This document shows positions 41,718 to 50,542 of a stretch of DNA of 64,000 nucleotides, one piece after another. Under the pieces are notes generated by a model. It did not search any database and was not told the DNA's origin. It saw nothing but the letters and a program-made list of their open reading frames with translations. Made by a program: the position numbers and the translations under genes. Positions within the stretch are counted from its first letter, which is position 1. Each line of letters begins with the position of its first letter. This stretch comes from Coprococcus comes ATCC 27758 (lineage in GTDB: Bacteria; Bacillota; Clostridia; Lachnospirales; Lachnospiraceae). The DNA lies in assembly GCF_025149785.1 (NCBI RefSeq), contig NZ_CP102277.1, forward strand, positions 2,976,001-3,040,000, read 5' to 3'.

Positions 41718-41987
41718 TTAAATCCAGTTACAGTCTCCACCGGTAATTGCAAGACTCAGAAGTCCATCCATTTTCTCTACTTCTTCTTCACCGATGATCT
41801 TTTCCAGTAATTCTGCCGTGTCCAGAGCATCTTCCATGGATTCGTCTGGTCCGATCTCATAGTCGATCTCTGCCTCACATTCCGGACATGGGATCCGGTT
41901 CATTGTCTGTAAGGATAAGAAACGGTTTCCACATTTTTTACATTCATAAAATCCACACTCTTTTGTGCCATCTGGTACGTAGTACAT
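41718..41987 (-). CDS. Small zinc-ribbon protein of unknown function
   Basis: 89 residues. Two Cys pairs, ECKKCGNRF and PCPECEAEID, set 19 residues apart, make a zinc ribbon; CGFYE adds one more Cys. The C-terminal half is acidic and helical (GPDESMEDALDTAELLEKII). Such proteins may bind nucleic acid or a protein partner, but no role can be given. GAGAGGAAG is ahead of the ATG. Stands alone. Confidence 0.7.
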   Translation of the reverse strand: MYYVPDGTKECGFYECKKCGNRFLSLQTMNRIPCPECEAEIDYEIGPDESMEDALDTAELLEKIIGEEEVEKMDGLLSLAITGGDCNWI

Positions 41988-42120
41988 CGTATTTTAACTT
42001 CCTCTCCACATTTTAGTTTTTATATACAAAACATTCTCTCTTTTGTATGATCTTCCACTGCCTAGTATACACTATCTGACATATAAAAGTATAGTGTTAT
42101 CCAGTTCATGCCCAAGCAAA

Positions 42121-42160
42121 AAAAGGACCATTTCCCATTTCTCAGGGAAACAGTCCTTTC
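42121..42160 (-). terminator. Terminator of the cobalamin-controlled operon
   Basis: Stem AAGGAC.ATTTCCC / GGGAAA..GTCCTT, followed on the minus strand by an eight-T run, 13 bases past the last stop codon. Confidence 0.85.
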
Positions 42161-42172
42161 ACTTATCTTCAA

Positions 42173-42703
42173 TTATTCTTCGACTTTCACCGGATTGGTC
42201 ACACTTACCTTATGATCATACCAGACTCCTTTTTTTCCGAGCAGAGCCACATCAAATTCTTTATCCAGTTCAGGAACCGGAATATCAAATCCATAAACTT
42301 CTTCTGTTGCACCGTCGCTATAGGTTACCGTATCTGTTGTAGGTTCCAGAAGTTCTGCACCATCTTTCTGTGCATCTTCGGATGTTCCTTCAAACAGGTT
42401 GACGATCTTCTTAGAAACCAGGCTGACATGGATCGTCATTTTCCCGTCTTTTACTGTGAGTGTTCCTTTTCCGTCATTCGCTTCATTTACATGAAACATT
42501 CCGCTGTCAGTCTTGAACTCTGCTGTGTAGGTTCCGTCTTCAAGCTCACACTCTGTCTGTTCCTCTGTTTCCTCTTCTTTAGCAGAAGAGCTTTCTGCTG
42601 TCTTTGCTTTCGTATCTGATGTGTCTGATTTTGCACCACATCCGCTCATCATTCCCACTGCCATTACAGCAGATAATACCAATACTAACAGTTTCTTTTT
42701 CAT
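42173..42703 (-). CDS. Lipoprotein, possible NEAT-like domain, in cobalamin-controlled operon
   Basis: 176 residues. Lipoprotein signal with GMMSGCGAK (Cys 22). After an acidic spacer, residues about 55-170 read DGTYTAEFKTDSGMFHVNEA, GKGTLTVKDGKMTIHVSLVS, KKIVNLFEGT and PELDKEFDVALLGKKGVWYD, an all-beta pattern that resembles NEAT/iron-transport-associated domains, which bind porphyrin-type ligands. The fit is by eye and tentative. It follows the CbiK-like gene by 23 bases under the same riboswitch, so a role in holding a tetrapyrrole, cobalt or corrinoid outside the cell is plausible. Confidence 0.65.
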   Translation of the reverse strand: MKKKLLVLVLSAVMAVGMMSGCGAKSDTSDTKAKTAESSSAKEEETEEQTECELEDGTYTAEFKTDSGMFHVNEANDGKGTLTVKDGKMTIHVSLVSKKIVNLFEGTSEDAQKDGAELLEPTTDTVTYSDGATEEVYGFDIPVPELDKEFDVALLGKKGVWYDHKVSVTNPVKVEE

Positions 42704-42726
42704 CTTATAAATCCCTCTTTTTTTAT

Positions 42727-43926
42727 TTATTCTGCATCAATTGCAGCCTGTGTATGTGCCACATAAAGCTGCTGGATCGCATCGATCTCACCAAGACCTG
42801 CAATCTGTGTATCAATACTGTCAAATACTCCGGATGCTTCAAACTGGCTCTTCCAAGAATCGTCATCATCGCCTGCCATATCGTTGTTTGCATGATCTCC
42901 TGCTACAACCATCAGTGGACGAAGGATTACTTTCTTGTATCCTGCATTTTTGAGCTTTTCAATTACTGCTTCACAAGCGGTATCTTCCGGTTCGCCTTCT
43001 ACGGTTCCGATAAATACATTCTCATAACCAAGCTGTTCCATCTGTGTCTGCATCTGTGAATAGCTGATCTTTGCTGTATGAGAAGTTCCATGTCCCATAA
43101 ATACAAATGCGGTTCCCTCTTCTTTTGCCGCATCCAGGCTGTCAAATCCAGCTGTCTTTACAGCTTCTGCTGTAATTGCTTCTGCAACAGCTGCTTTATC
43201 CTCATTGATCGCTGTTTCATCCGCTCCGACTTCACCGAGAAGTGGTTCTGCAATTTTTACAGATTCAAATTTATCTTTGTAGTTTTCAACTGCTTCTGTC
43301 AGTTCATCATACTCGGCACCATGCATCAGATGTGTCGGCTGTACGACCAGGTTCTTAACCCCGTTGTCGACTGCTCTTTCCAGTGCCTGATCCATATTGT
43401 CGATTTTCTCATCATCACGGGCCTGTACATGGTTGATGATGATCTGTGCTGTAAATGCTCTTCTTACAGACCAGTCCGGATATGCTGCCTGAAGTGCTTT
43501 TTCCACACCACCGATATCCTCTGCACGACTGTCATTAAAAGATGTACCAAAGCTTACAACCAGAATTTCATTTTCTCCGATGTTATCTTCGTTCAGCGGA
43601 TCATCTTTCGATGCATCGCCTGTATCCCTTCCAAAATAATCCGGATCAGCGTTCTCACCTTCTACCAGTTCTTTCTGTGCATCAGTAAGCTTATCCCAGG
43701 CTTCTTTTGCAGCCTTACACTGTTCATCTGTCTTGTCTGTTCTTTCCTGCACATAAATGTCATCGATCAGCTTTGCCACTTTGTCTGCTGCCTCCTGATC
43801 GCTGTCTTCGGATGTTTCTTCTGTCTTTGTAGAAGAAGTGTCCTCTGTCTTCTTGCTTCCACATCCAGTCATCATAGACACCGTAAGTGCTGTTGCCAGT
43901 AATGCTACTAATACTCGTTTCTTCAT
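42727..43926 (-). CDS. cbiK: Membrane-anchored sirohydrochlorin cobaltochelatase-like protein (CbiK family)
   Basis: 399 residues. A lipoprotein signal (MKKRVLVALLATALTVSMMT, then Cys in GCGSKK) and a helical acidic spacer (about 30-115) precede the chelatase. The CbiK domain shows ILVVSFGTSFNDSR, RRAFTAQIIINH, NLVVQPTHLMHGAEYDEL (metal-binding His), FVFMGHGTSHTAK (second His region), VFIGTVEGEP and ILRPLMVVAGDHANNDMAG. CbiK puts Co into sirohydrochlorin in the anaerobic cobalamin pathway; most are cytosolic. An exported, lipid-anchored form is odd and suggests cobalt or tetrapyrrole handling outside the membrane. Cobalamin riboswitch upstream; GGGAGG before ATG 43926. Confidence 0.88.
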   Translation of the reverse strand: MKKRVLVALLATALTVSMMTGCGSKKTEDTSSTKTEETSEDSDQEAADKVAKLIDDIYVQERTDKTDEQCKAAKEAWDKLTDAQKELVEGENADPDYFGRDTGDASKDDPLNEDNIGENEILVVSFGTSFNDSRAEDIGGVEKALQAAYPDWSVRRAFTAQIIINHVQARDDEKIDNMDQALERAVDNGVKNLVVQPTHLMHGAEYDELTEAVENYKDKFESVKIAEPLLGEVGADETAINEDKAAVAEAITAEAVKTAGFDSLDAAKEEGTAFVFMGHGTSHTAKISYSQMQTQMEQLGYENVFIGTVEGEPEDTACEAVIEKLKNAGYKKVILRPLMVVAGDHANNDMAGDDDDSWKSQFEASGVFDSIDTQIAGLGEIDAIQQLYVAHTQAAIDAE

Positions 43927-44009
43927 CTTGATCCTCCCTGACTTTTTTGTCATACTTTCAGGAATCGGAATGATATTCATTACACTTTACAGCATATTTT
44001 TTGTAAACA

Positions 44010-44044
44010 AAAAAATCCCCCGTATCTAAATTTAACGAGGGCGT
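44010..44044 (-). terminator. Terminator between riboswitch and cbiK-like gene
   Basis: On the minus strand CCCTCGT / ACGGGGG followed by ATTTTTTTG. Located between the B12 aptamer and the gene start, it is the likely expression platform. Confidence 0.75.
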
Positions 44045-44094
44045 ACAAAAAAGAAACTGACATTTTGCCCTCGCAAAATCAGTCTGAAGTTTCT

Positions 44095-44325
44095 ATCTTT
44101 CGTACTGCCAGTTACTCGTGGCATGAACTTTCCGTTCCTGTACTGCGAAAGGCAGGTCTCCCGACTGATTGCTCAGACGCTTGTGGCTTTCCTTCCCGGT
44201 CTCCCAGTGGTATGACAGCCTAAGCTTGCAAATTACGGTGACGAGTTCATACAGGACTTGCACCTGTTTCCCTTTTCACCAATCCAGACATTCCGTCTGA
44301 TTGACACCTTACGCATCTGTATTTA
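44095..44325 (-). ncRNA. Cobalamin riboswitch
   Basis: Minus-strand RNA with AAAAGGGAAACAGGTGCAAG, then TCCTGTATGAACTCGTCACC, CCACTGGGAGACCGGGAAGG and the B12 box AGTCGGGAGACCTGCC near the 3' part. Conserved elements and order match the B12 riboswitch. Bound adenosyl- or other cobalamin should lower expression of the two lipoprotein genes after it. The gap 43927-44368 is fully explained by this RNA and its terminator. Confidence 0.95.
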
Positions 44326-44368
44326 TTTTTCTAAACAAGCCTATTCTAGCACAGGCGTATGAATAGTG

Positions 44369-45706
44369 TCAAGAAAGGCTTGTCTGCTTCAGCACCGGCA
44401 TCCGGAAAATCTGCACGATCAGCGGAATCACCATAACAAACCACACAATCGGCTCCGCAATGATAACCCCCGTGTATCCAAGATGTGGAACCAGTGTAAA
44501 TGCGATCACTATTTTTCCAAGCATCTCAAGTGTACTTGATACGATCGGTGTAATATGGTCATCCAGTCCCTGCATGGCATTTCGCACAATGCAGATTACT
44601 GCTGTTACATAATAAAACAATGTATCAAATTTCAGATATCTGGTCGCATTTAAGATCACATTTTCATTATGTGTACCTGTTACCAGATAGACCAGTTTAT
44701 CTCCAATCGTGTAGCTTGCCACGATCACAAGTGTACACCAGATACAAGTATAGAAAATCGCAAGCCAGATCCCTTTTTTGATCCGGTCGATCTTTCCTGC
44801 TCCAAGATTCTGTCCACAGTAGGTCGCCATCGTATTTCCAAATACTGTAAACATGATCATAAACATTTCAGTCAGCTTCCGGGCCGCTGTCTGTGCTACG
44901 ATATAATCATTTCCAAGTTTATTGATCGCTGTCTGAAGCGTCAGGGAACCGATATTGATCAGAGAACTCATGAATCCCATGGACATTCCCGCACCCAACA
45001 TATTTTTCACCATAACCGGATTCGGATCTTTGAAATCTTCCCGGCTAAGTCTTAACAGTTCATATCTCTTTACCATATAAATCCAGCACACAACAAAGGC
45101 GATTGCCTGTGCCAGTACCGTTGCGATCGCAGCTCCCCGCACTCCGCTTTTCAGCACTACGACAAAAAGCAGATCCCCAACAATATTCAGTGCAACTGAG
45201 ATTGCCAGGATCACAAGAGGCGTCACCGTATCTCCGAGTGACCGGAGTGCAGCCGCGCAGGCATCATAGAGAAATGTCGCCACAAGCCCTGCAATGATCA
45301 CAAAAATATAGCTTTTCGCCGTCGCCATCAGATCTGACGGAACATTCAGTATATTTAAGATCGGCTGTAAAAATAACAATCCGAACACCGTAAAAAATAT
45401 TGCAATTCCTGTACCCATGGTCAGCGACATTGCGAATGATTTCTTCACATTTTTATAATCCTTTGCACCGAATTTCTGTGCAATAATAATCGCGAATCCC
45501 CCCGAAAGTCCCTGCAAGAATCCAATGATCAGATTACTTAAGGTTGTGGTCGCGCCGACAGCCGCCAGCGCATCCTCTCCCAGGAAAGTTCCGACAATTC
45601 TGGTATCCACAAGACTGTATGTAAGCTGCAGAAGATTTGCGAAAAAGATCGGCAGCGCAAAAGCCAGTATCAGTGTGGATGGTTTTCCTTTTGTTAGATC
45701 TTTCAT
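44369..45706 (-). CDS. MATE family efflux transporter
   Basis: 445 residues, twelve probable helices. MKDLTKGKPSTLILAFALPI, QLTYSLVDTRIVGTFLGEDA, LQGLSGGFAIIIAQKFGAKD, GAGMSMGFMSSLINIGSLTL and QNLGAGKIDRIKKGIWLAIF are typical. Third gene of a malY-nhaC-MATE run (19-base gap to the antiporter gene). Exports an unknown substrate with Na+ or H+; being next to an NhaC-type antiporter suggests Na+ is involved, but this is inference. Confidence 0.9.
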   Translation of the reverse strand: MKDLTKGKPSTLILAFALPIFFANLLQLTYSLVDTRIVGTFLGEDALAAVGATTTLSNLIIGFLQGLSGGFAIIIAQKFGAKDYKNVKKSFAMSLTMGTGIAIFFTVFGLLFLQPILNILNVPSDLMATAKSYIFVIIAGLVATFLYDACAAALRSLGDTVTPLVILAISVALNIVGDLLFVVVLKSGVRGAAIATVLAQAIAFVVCWIYMVKRYELLRLSREDFKDPNPVMVKNMLGAGMSMGFMSSLINIGSLTLQTAINKLGNDYIVAQTAARKLTEMFMIMFTVFGNTMATYCGQNLGAGKIDRIKKGIWLAIFYTCIWCTLVIVASYTIGDKLVYLVTGTHNENVILNATRYLKFDTLFYYVTAVICIVRNAMQGLDDHITPIVSSTLEMLGKIVIAFTLVPHLGYTGVIIAEPIVWFVMVIPLIVQIFRMPVLKQTSLS

Positions 45707-45725
45707 ATTTTAAATTTCATCCTGT

Positions 45726-47033
45726 CTAATTTTTCTTGTCCATCAATCCGAACTGTATCGTAACGCAGGTCGCAATGATCAGTCCAAACATATAGAACGA
45801 ATATTTCAGTACATTAAGCGGTGATACATCAGCAAGTGCCGTAATCATCAGCATACCACCATCATGTGGCATCAGTGCAATAAATGCGCAGGCAAAGATA
45901 TCCACCAGACTGGCAAGTCTCTTCGGTGCGATCTTATATTTTTCCCCGATTTCTTTTGCGATCGGACAGGTAACAATGATTGCGATCGTATTATTTACCA
46001 TAGCTGCGGAAAGGATACCTGACATCAGTCCGATTCCATATTCCGCACCACGTCTGCTCTTGATCTTGCTGCTGATCGCGCCCACCAGCCATTCAACACC
46101 GCCATATTCACGTACAAGACCGATAATACCAGATACTAAAATCGCAACGATACTGATACTGAACATATCGCTCATGCCACTTCCAATTGCCTGGATCCAT
46201 TCAAAAAATCCACAGCTTCCAACACAAAGTCCAATGATACCGGATGCAAGTATTCCTACAAAAAGGACTACTGCAACATTAACTCCCATAAGTGCCGCAA
46301 TTAGAACAATAAAATAAGGAAGGACTTCGATGATACTATAGCTTCCTGCTTCGATTGCTCCGCTTCCGACTCCGCCAAAAATCGAGTACAGGATCATTGC
46401 CACAATTGCCGCTGGAAGAGCAATGAAAAAGTTCATTTTAAATTTGTCTTTCATCTCAGAACCACATCCTTCTGCTGCAGAAATGGTTGTATCTGAAATC
46501 ATGGAAAGGTTATCTCCAAAATAAGATCCCCCGATCACTGCCGCACCGACTACCGCAACATTTAAATGCGCTCCCTGTGCCACATTGATCGCAATCGGAG
46601 CCATCGCTGCAATCGTTCCCATGGATGTTCCGATCGATGTAGAAATAAAGCAGCACATCAAAAATACACCCGGAACCAAAAGTTTCACCGGAATAAAATG
46701 CAGACAGAGATTCACAACCGAATCTTTTCCGCCCATTGCCGCTGCTGCTCCCTGGAATCCACCAGCCATCAGGTAGATCAGAACGATCATCATAACTCCT
46801 GAATTTCCCATGCTCGTTGTCATAATATTCAGCTTATCCTGTACACCAATGCCACGGTTAAGGAGAAGTGCTACCGCACACCCTGCAAGAAGCGCGACGT
46901 GACGCGGGAACTTTCCGAACGGTTCGTCTGCTCCAAGCAGGGTAAATGTAATCCCGCACCCTACATAACATACCAGAAATACGATCAGTGGAAGAAATGC
47001 CACTGCCCCCATATTTTTCTTTTGTTTGTCCAT
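45726..47033 (-). CDS. NhaC-type Na+/H+ antiporter family protein
   Basis: 435 residues, about eleven helices. VVGAAVIGGSYFGDNLSMIS (the family's GSYFGDNLSPISDT-like motif), DTTISAAEGCGSEMKDKFKM, MVNNTIAIIVTCPIAKEIGE and IALMPHDGGMLMITAL place it in the NhaC/NHE-like carboxylate-type antiporters. Some relatives exchange malate/lactate or amino acids for Na+. It lies 29 bases after the MalY-like lyase gene, so it could instead move the substrate or product of that enzyme. Confidence 0.88.
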   Translation of the reverse strand: MDKQKKNMGAVAFLPLIVFLVCYVGCGITFTLLGADEPFGKFPRHVALLAGCAVALLLNRGIGVQDKLNIMTTSMGNSGVMMIVLIYLMAGGFQGAAAAMGGKDSVVNLCLHFIPVKLLVPGVFLMCCFISTSIGTSMGTIAAMAPIAINVAQGAHLNVAVVGAAVIGGSYFGDNLSMISDTTISAAEGCGSEMKDKFKMNFFIALPAAIVAMILYSIFGGVGSGAIEAGSYSIIEVLPYFIVLIAALMGVNVAVVLFVGILASGIIGLCVGSCGFFEWIQAIGSGMSDMFSISIVAILVSGIIGLVREYGGVEWLVGAISSKIKSRRGAEYGIGLMSGILSAAMVNNTIAIIVTCPIAKEIGEKYKIAPKRLASLVDIFACAFIALMPHDGGMLMITALADVSPLNVLKYSFYMFGLIIATCVTIQFGLMDKKN

Positions 47034-47062
47034 CTTTTTTCCCTCTCAATCCTCTTTTTATA

Positions 47063-48253
47063 TTATTTTGCTGCCAGATGCTTATCCAGTGCATCTTTAA
47101 GCTGTGTCAGTGCCTGTTCCAGAGTCACACGCGGGCAGGCAACATTGAATCTCTCGAACTGAGCGGTCTCCGGTCCGAAGATGATTCCGGAATCCAGCCA
47201 CAGTTTTGCCTCTTCAAGCATCAGATGTTCCAGTTCTTCATTACTAAAACCATAACCAGAGAAATCAACCCATACCAGATAGGTTCCTTCCGGCTCTACC
47301 ATCTTCGCTTTCGGGAAATTCTCTTTCACGAACTTGCTCATATATTTTACATTTTCATAAATATACTGCACCAGTTCATCTACCCACTCAGCACCTTTGG
47401 TGTAACATACCTTGACTGCAAGCTGCCCCATCAAACTTCCCTGGCTGTAAGCTGCCTGTGTATTCGCCCACTGGTATTTTTTCCGTAATTCTTCATTTGG
47501 AATAATGATATTCGCCGGCTGAAGACCAGCTACATTAAAGGTCTTTCCAGGTGAGCTGTAAAGTGCAAGGATCTCGCGGTATTTTTCATCCAGATTCATG
47601 CAGCTTGTGAAGGTATGTCCAGGGAAAATGAAATCACAGTGCATCTCATCTACCATCCAGATTACATTGTATTTCAAACAGACCTGGGCAACTCTTTCTA
47701 ATTCTTCTCTTGTCCAGACTCTTCCCACCGGATTGTGAGGATTACAGAAAATCAGAGCTTTGACACCTTCTTCCCGAATCATTTTTTCCATCTTTTCAAA
47801 GTCGATGGAATAATGGTTATTCTCATAGCGAAGCTGGCAGTTTACCAATCTTCTTCCGTCATTTTTTATTACTTCACTGAATGGATAGTAAACCGGCTGC
47901 ATAACCATCATAGCATCTCCCTCTTCGGTAAATGCTCTTACGCTGGTTCCAAGTGCATAGACAATCCCGGCACCAAGTGTTACCCACTCCGGTTCGATCG
48001 TATATCCATAACGTGTGGAGAACCAATGGTTCATTGCTGCAAAATATTCATCCAGCGGATCCGTATAACCAAAGATTCCATGGTCAATTCTCTTGTGGAA
48101 TTCATCCAGAATTTCATCCGGAAGACGGAAATCCATGTCTGCCACCCAGAGCGGAAGCAGATCATCTCTTCCCTTTCGTTTCATTCCAAAATCATATTTC
48201 AGGCAGTCCGTTCCATGTCTGTCGATTACTTCATCAAAATTGTACTTTCCCAT
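47063..48253 (-). CDS. MalY/PatB family PLP-dependent aminotransferase / cystathionine beta-lyase
   Basis: 396 residues. Fold-type I PLP enzyme: MGKYNFDEVIDRHGTDCLKY, PLWVADMDFRLPDEIL, GIFGYTDPLDEYFAAMNHWF, FCNPHNPVGRVWTREEL, WMVDEMHCDFIFPGH (Asp that contacts PLP nitrogen) and LYSSPGKTFNVAGLQ with the PLP lysine. MalY/PatB proteins split cystathionine or cysteine S-conjugates into homocysteine or H2S/thiols plus pyruvate and ammonia. First gene of the operon with an antiporter and a MATE exporter. AAGGAGAAAGG is ahead of ATG 48253; the extension to 48355 is not coding. Confidence 0.9.
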   Translation of the reverse strand: MGKYNFDEVIDRHGTDCLKYDFGMKRKGRDDLLPLWVADMDFRLPDEILDEFHKRIDHGIFGYTDPLDEYFAAMNHWFSTRYGYTIEPEWVTLGAGIVYALGTSVRAFTEEGDAMMVMQPVYYPFSEVIKNDGRRLVNCQLRYENNHYSIDFEKMEKMIREEGVKALIFCNPHNPVGRVWTREELERVAQVCLKYNVIWMVDEMHCDFIFPGHTFTSCMNLDEKYREILALYSSPGKTFNVAGLQPANIIIPNEELRKKYQWANTQAAYSQGSLMGQLAVKVCYTKGAEWVDELVQYIYENVKYMSKFVKENFPKAKMVEPEGTYLVWVDFSGYGFSNEELEHLMLEEAKLWLDSGIIFGPETAQFERFNVACPRVTLEQALTQLKDALDKHLAAK

Positions 48254-48364
48254 CTTATGCCTTTCTCCTTGTCGCAAAATTCTCTCGTTTTTTATACCTC
48301 TTTTTGTTAGACATGTCAATGTTTTTTCTATAGAAGTATAAAATAGAATGTACACTGACCCACT

Positions 48365-48448
48365 AAAAATAGCTGTGGATTGAACCGACTTCCAATCGTT
48401 AGAATTTAGGTCTAACTTTTGGGGCAGGTTTCATCCACAGCCATTTTT
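48365..48448 (-). terminator. Large hairpin terminator containing IS3-like end sequence
   Basis: AAAAATAGCTGTGGAT / ATCCACAGCCATTTTT form an outer stem of about 16 bp. Between them CCCCAAAAGTTAGACCTAAA on the minus strand resembles the ends of IS3/IS150-type elements. It lies after the exchanger gene (stop at 48467) and ends in a T-run, so it works as terminator whatever its origin. Confidence 0.6.
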
Positions 48449-48466
48449 CCTTATGATTCTTTTATT

Positions 48467-49441
48467 TTATCGTATGCAAATATATGCCATATACACTGCA
48501 TACATTCCAAGCATCGTAGCGCCTTCTCTTCGGTCGATCATTTTTGAAGTCCATGCAAACACCAGAACAACAAGACTCATCGCAATCAGTACAACCGTAT
48601 CAATGATATTATCGGTAAGAAATTTCACTGGACTGATGGCAGCTGCAACTCCAAGTACCAACAGGATATTGAAAATATTAGAACCGATCACATTTCCAAG
48701 TGCCATATCCACTTCATTCTTTCTTGCCGCAACAATCGATGTTACAAGTTCCGGAAGACTGGTTCCCATCGCAACGATGGTAAGTCCGATAAGTGTCTGA
48801 CTGAGTCCGAATGCGCTTGCAAGTGCTGAAGCACTGTCTACAACAAAATCACCGCCAAACTTGATTGCAATCATGCCACCAACAATAAATAACGCACATT
48901 TCCAAAGTGGCAGGATCTGAATTTCTTCGTCTACTAATTCTCCCTCTTCGCGCATCATCTGACTTTCCTTGTGTGCTGCTCTTGCTTTCTTGGCAGAGCC
49001 AATCATCCAGATCAGATAAGCTGCAAAAATAAGGAGAAATACACCGCCATCTAAATGTCCTAAAAGCATCCCGACATATCCAAGCACCATCAGCAAGGCC
49101 GCACAGATAATTGATAATGGAAACTCTTTTTTCAATGTATCTTTTTTTATCGTAAGAGGTGCAAATAACGCACAGGCTCCACAAACAACCATCAAGTTGA
49201 AAATATTCGATCCGACAACATTACTTACCGCAAGTGAGTTATTTCCTGTCAGGGATGCCGTTACACTGACCGCACATTCCGGAAGGCTGGTTCCCATTGC
49301 AACGATGGTCATACCGATGATCATCGATGGAACATGAAGCTGCTTCGCAACAGAAGAACTTCCTTCTACAAAATAATCTGCTCCTTTCATCAATAGAGCA
49401 AACCCTATAATCAAAATAATGATTGATTTTATAAGTGCCAT
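48467..49441 (-). CDS. Calcium/sodium antiporter (CaCA family, YrbG-like)
   Basis: 324 residues, ten helices in two homologous halves. Each half bears the alpha-repeat: IIGMTIVAMGTSLPECAVSV with NVVGSNIFNLMVVCG, and LIGLTIVAMGTSLPELVTSI with NVIGSNIFNILLVLG. The two acidic residues in GTSLPE bind the cation. Exports Ca2+ in exchange for Na+ or K+. A cytoplasmic loop rich in charges (KKARAAHKESQMMREEGELV) separates the halves. ATG 49441, with GAGAGG nine bases ahead, is preferred to 49447. Confidence 0.93.
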   Translation of the reverse strand: MALIKSIIILIIGFALLMKGADYFVEGSSSVAKQLHVPSMIIGMTIVAMGTSLPECAVSVTASLTGNNSLAVSNVVGSNIFNLMVVCGACALFAPLTIKKDTLKKEFPLSIICAALLMVLGYVGMLLGHLDGGVFLLIFAAYLIWMIGSAKKARAAHKESQMMREEGELVDEEIQILPLWKCALFIVGGMIAIKFGGDFVVDSASALASAFGLSQTLIGLTIVAMGTSLPELVTSIVAARKNEVDMALGNVIGSNIFNILLVLGVAAAISPVKFLTDNIIDTVVLIAMSLVVLVFAWTSKMIDRREGATMLGMYAVYMAYICIR

Positions 49442-49519
49442 GACCAAAACCTCTCTTTTAAATACTTCCTACCAAATTGCAACTCCCACTATAAAACAAG
49501 AAAGTTGGACTGTCAACTC

Positions 49520-49562
49520 TAAAGGCAGGGATTCGTGATATTTCACAAATCCCTGCCTTTTA
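49520..49562. terminator. Hairpin after the flavodoxin-family gene
   Basis: Stem AAAGGCAGGGATT / AATCCCTGCCTTTT, 7 bases past the stop at 49569. T-runs are short on the minus strand, better on the plus strand. Confidence 0.65.
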
Positions 49563-49568
49563 CTTGTT

Positions 49569-50198
49569 CTACCGAATAAAATTTGTCGGAATCTTTGCTT
49601 CTTTTTCCGGAAGTCCAAACTGCTCTTTTCCAAGTGCAATACTCTTCATAAGGAAAGTCATATTTCTTGCAAGTGTACGCATCGTCTGCCTTCCTTCCTC
49701 ATCCTTTTCGGCCTCTCCCGGTGCTGCCCCATGGATGCTGTTCCAGTACTGGCTGGATGCAACCGGCATTCCGGAAATGGTAAAATATTTGTTCAGCTCA
49801 TCAAATGTCGCAGAACATCCGCCACGTCTTGCACAGGCAACGCTTGCTCCCACTTTCATCGTTTTATCAAAATGACTGCTGTAGAACAGTCTGTCAAGAC
49901 AGGCGATCAGAGTTGCATTTGCAGACGCATAGTACACCGGACTTGCGATTACAAGACCATCTGCTGCCTCAAATTTGGTTGCCATCTCATTCACCACATC
50001 ATCAAAAACACATTTGCCTTTTTCGTAGCAGGAACCACAGGCAATACAGCCACGGACTGCCTGGTTTCCGATTACAATATTTTCTACTTCTATACCATTT
50101 TCTTTGAAAACATTTTCCATCTCGCGAAGTGCAATGGCTGTGTTACCATTTGCTTTCGGGCTTCCGTTGAGCATAAGTACTTTTAAATTTTCTTTCAT
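49569..50198 (-). CDS. Flavodoxin-family / NADPH-dependent FMN reductase
   Basis: 209 residues. KVLMLNGSPKANGNTAIALR is the FMN phosphate-binding loop; GCIACGSCYEKGKCVFDD holds four Cys as in iron-sulfur flavoproteins or multimeric flavodoxins; DGLVIASPVYYASANATLIA contacts the flavin ring. It should carry electrons or reduce a small molecule with NAD(P)H. Whether the four Cys bind a [4Fe-4S] cluster is not decidable, but spacing CxxC-x5-C is suggestive. ATG 50198 has AAAGGAAG ahead. Single gene. Confidence 0.88.
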   Translation of the reverse strand: MKENLKVLMLNGSPKANGNTAIALREMENVFKENGIEVENIVIGNQAVRGCIACGSCYEKGKCVFDDVVNEMATKFEAADGLVIASPVYYASANATLIACLDRLFYSSHFDKTMKVGASVACARRGGCSATFDELNKYFTISGMPVASSQYWNSIHGAAPGEAEKDEEGRQTMRTLARNMTFLMKSIALGKEQFGLPEKEAKIPTNFIR

Positions 50199-50308
50199 GA
50201 TAAAATCTTCCTTTCTGGTAATCATACCATCTTGTTTTACTATGATTTTATTTTCCTCTTTTTTTCTTTTCTCTGCAAGATGGAAATGATGATATATTTT
50301 TTAGCACA

Positions 50309-50335
50309 CAAAAAAGCAGCAGATTTCTCTGCTGC
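50309..50335 (-). terminator. Terminator of the tRNA-Ala transcript
   Basis: GCAGCAGA / TCTGCTGC hairpin followed on the minus strand by TTTTTT, 14 bases past the tRNA 3' end. Confidence 0.85.
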
Positions 50336-50348
50336 CCTTCTTATAAAG

Positions 50349-50421
50349 TGGAGAATACGAGATTCGAACTCGTGACCTCCTGCTTGCAAGGCAGGCGCTC
50401 TCCCAACTGAGCTAATCCCCC
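50349..50421 (-). tRNA. tRNA-Ala (anticodon TGC)
   Basis: 73 bases, folding as a full cloverleaf: acceptor GGGGGAT/ATTCTCC (two G-T pairs), D-arm GCTC..GAGC, anticodon stem CCTGC/GCAGG with loop CTTGCAA (anticodon TGC), T-arm CACGAGTTCGAATCTCGT, discriminator A. CCA is not encoded. It stands alone and could serve as an integration target, but no element abuts it here. Confidence 0.95.
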
Positions 50422-50542
50422 ATATGACGTTTGCGACTTAATTAAAATATCACAAACGTCCCTCTTTGTCAACTGTATCTGCTGATTTTATAACAGCTGT
50501 ATCATTTCTACAGCTGTGTTTATTTTGCTCAAATATTCTCTA

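Noticed and set aside
43078-43902. Plus-strand open frame of 274 codons opposite the CbiK-like gene
   Set aside because: Antisense shadow; composition (Cys, Phe, Ile-rich) is typical of a reversed coding strand.
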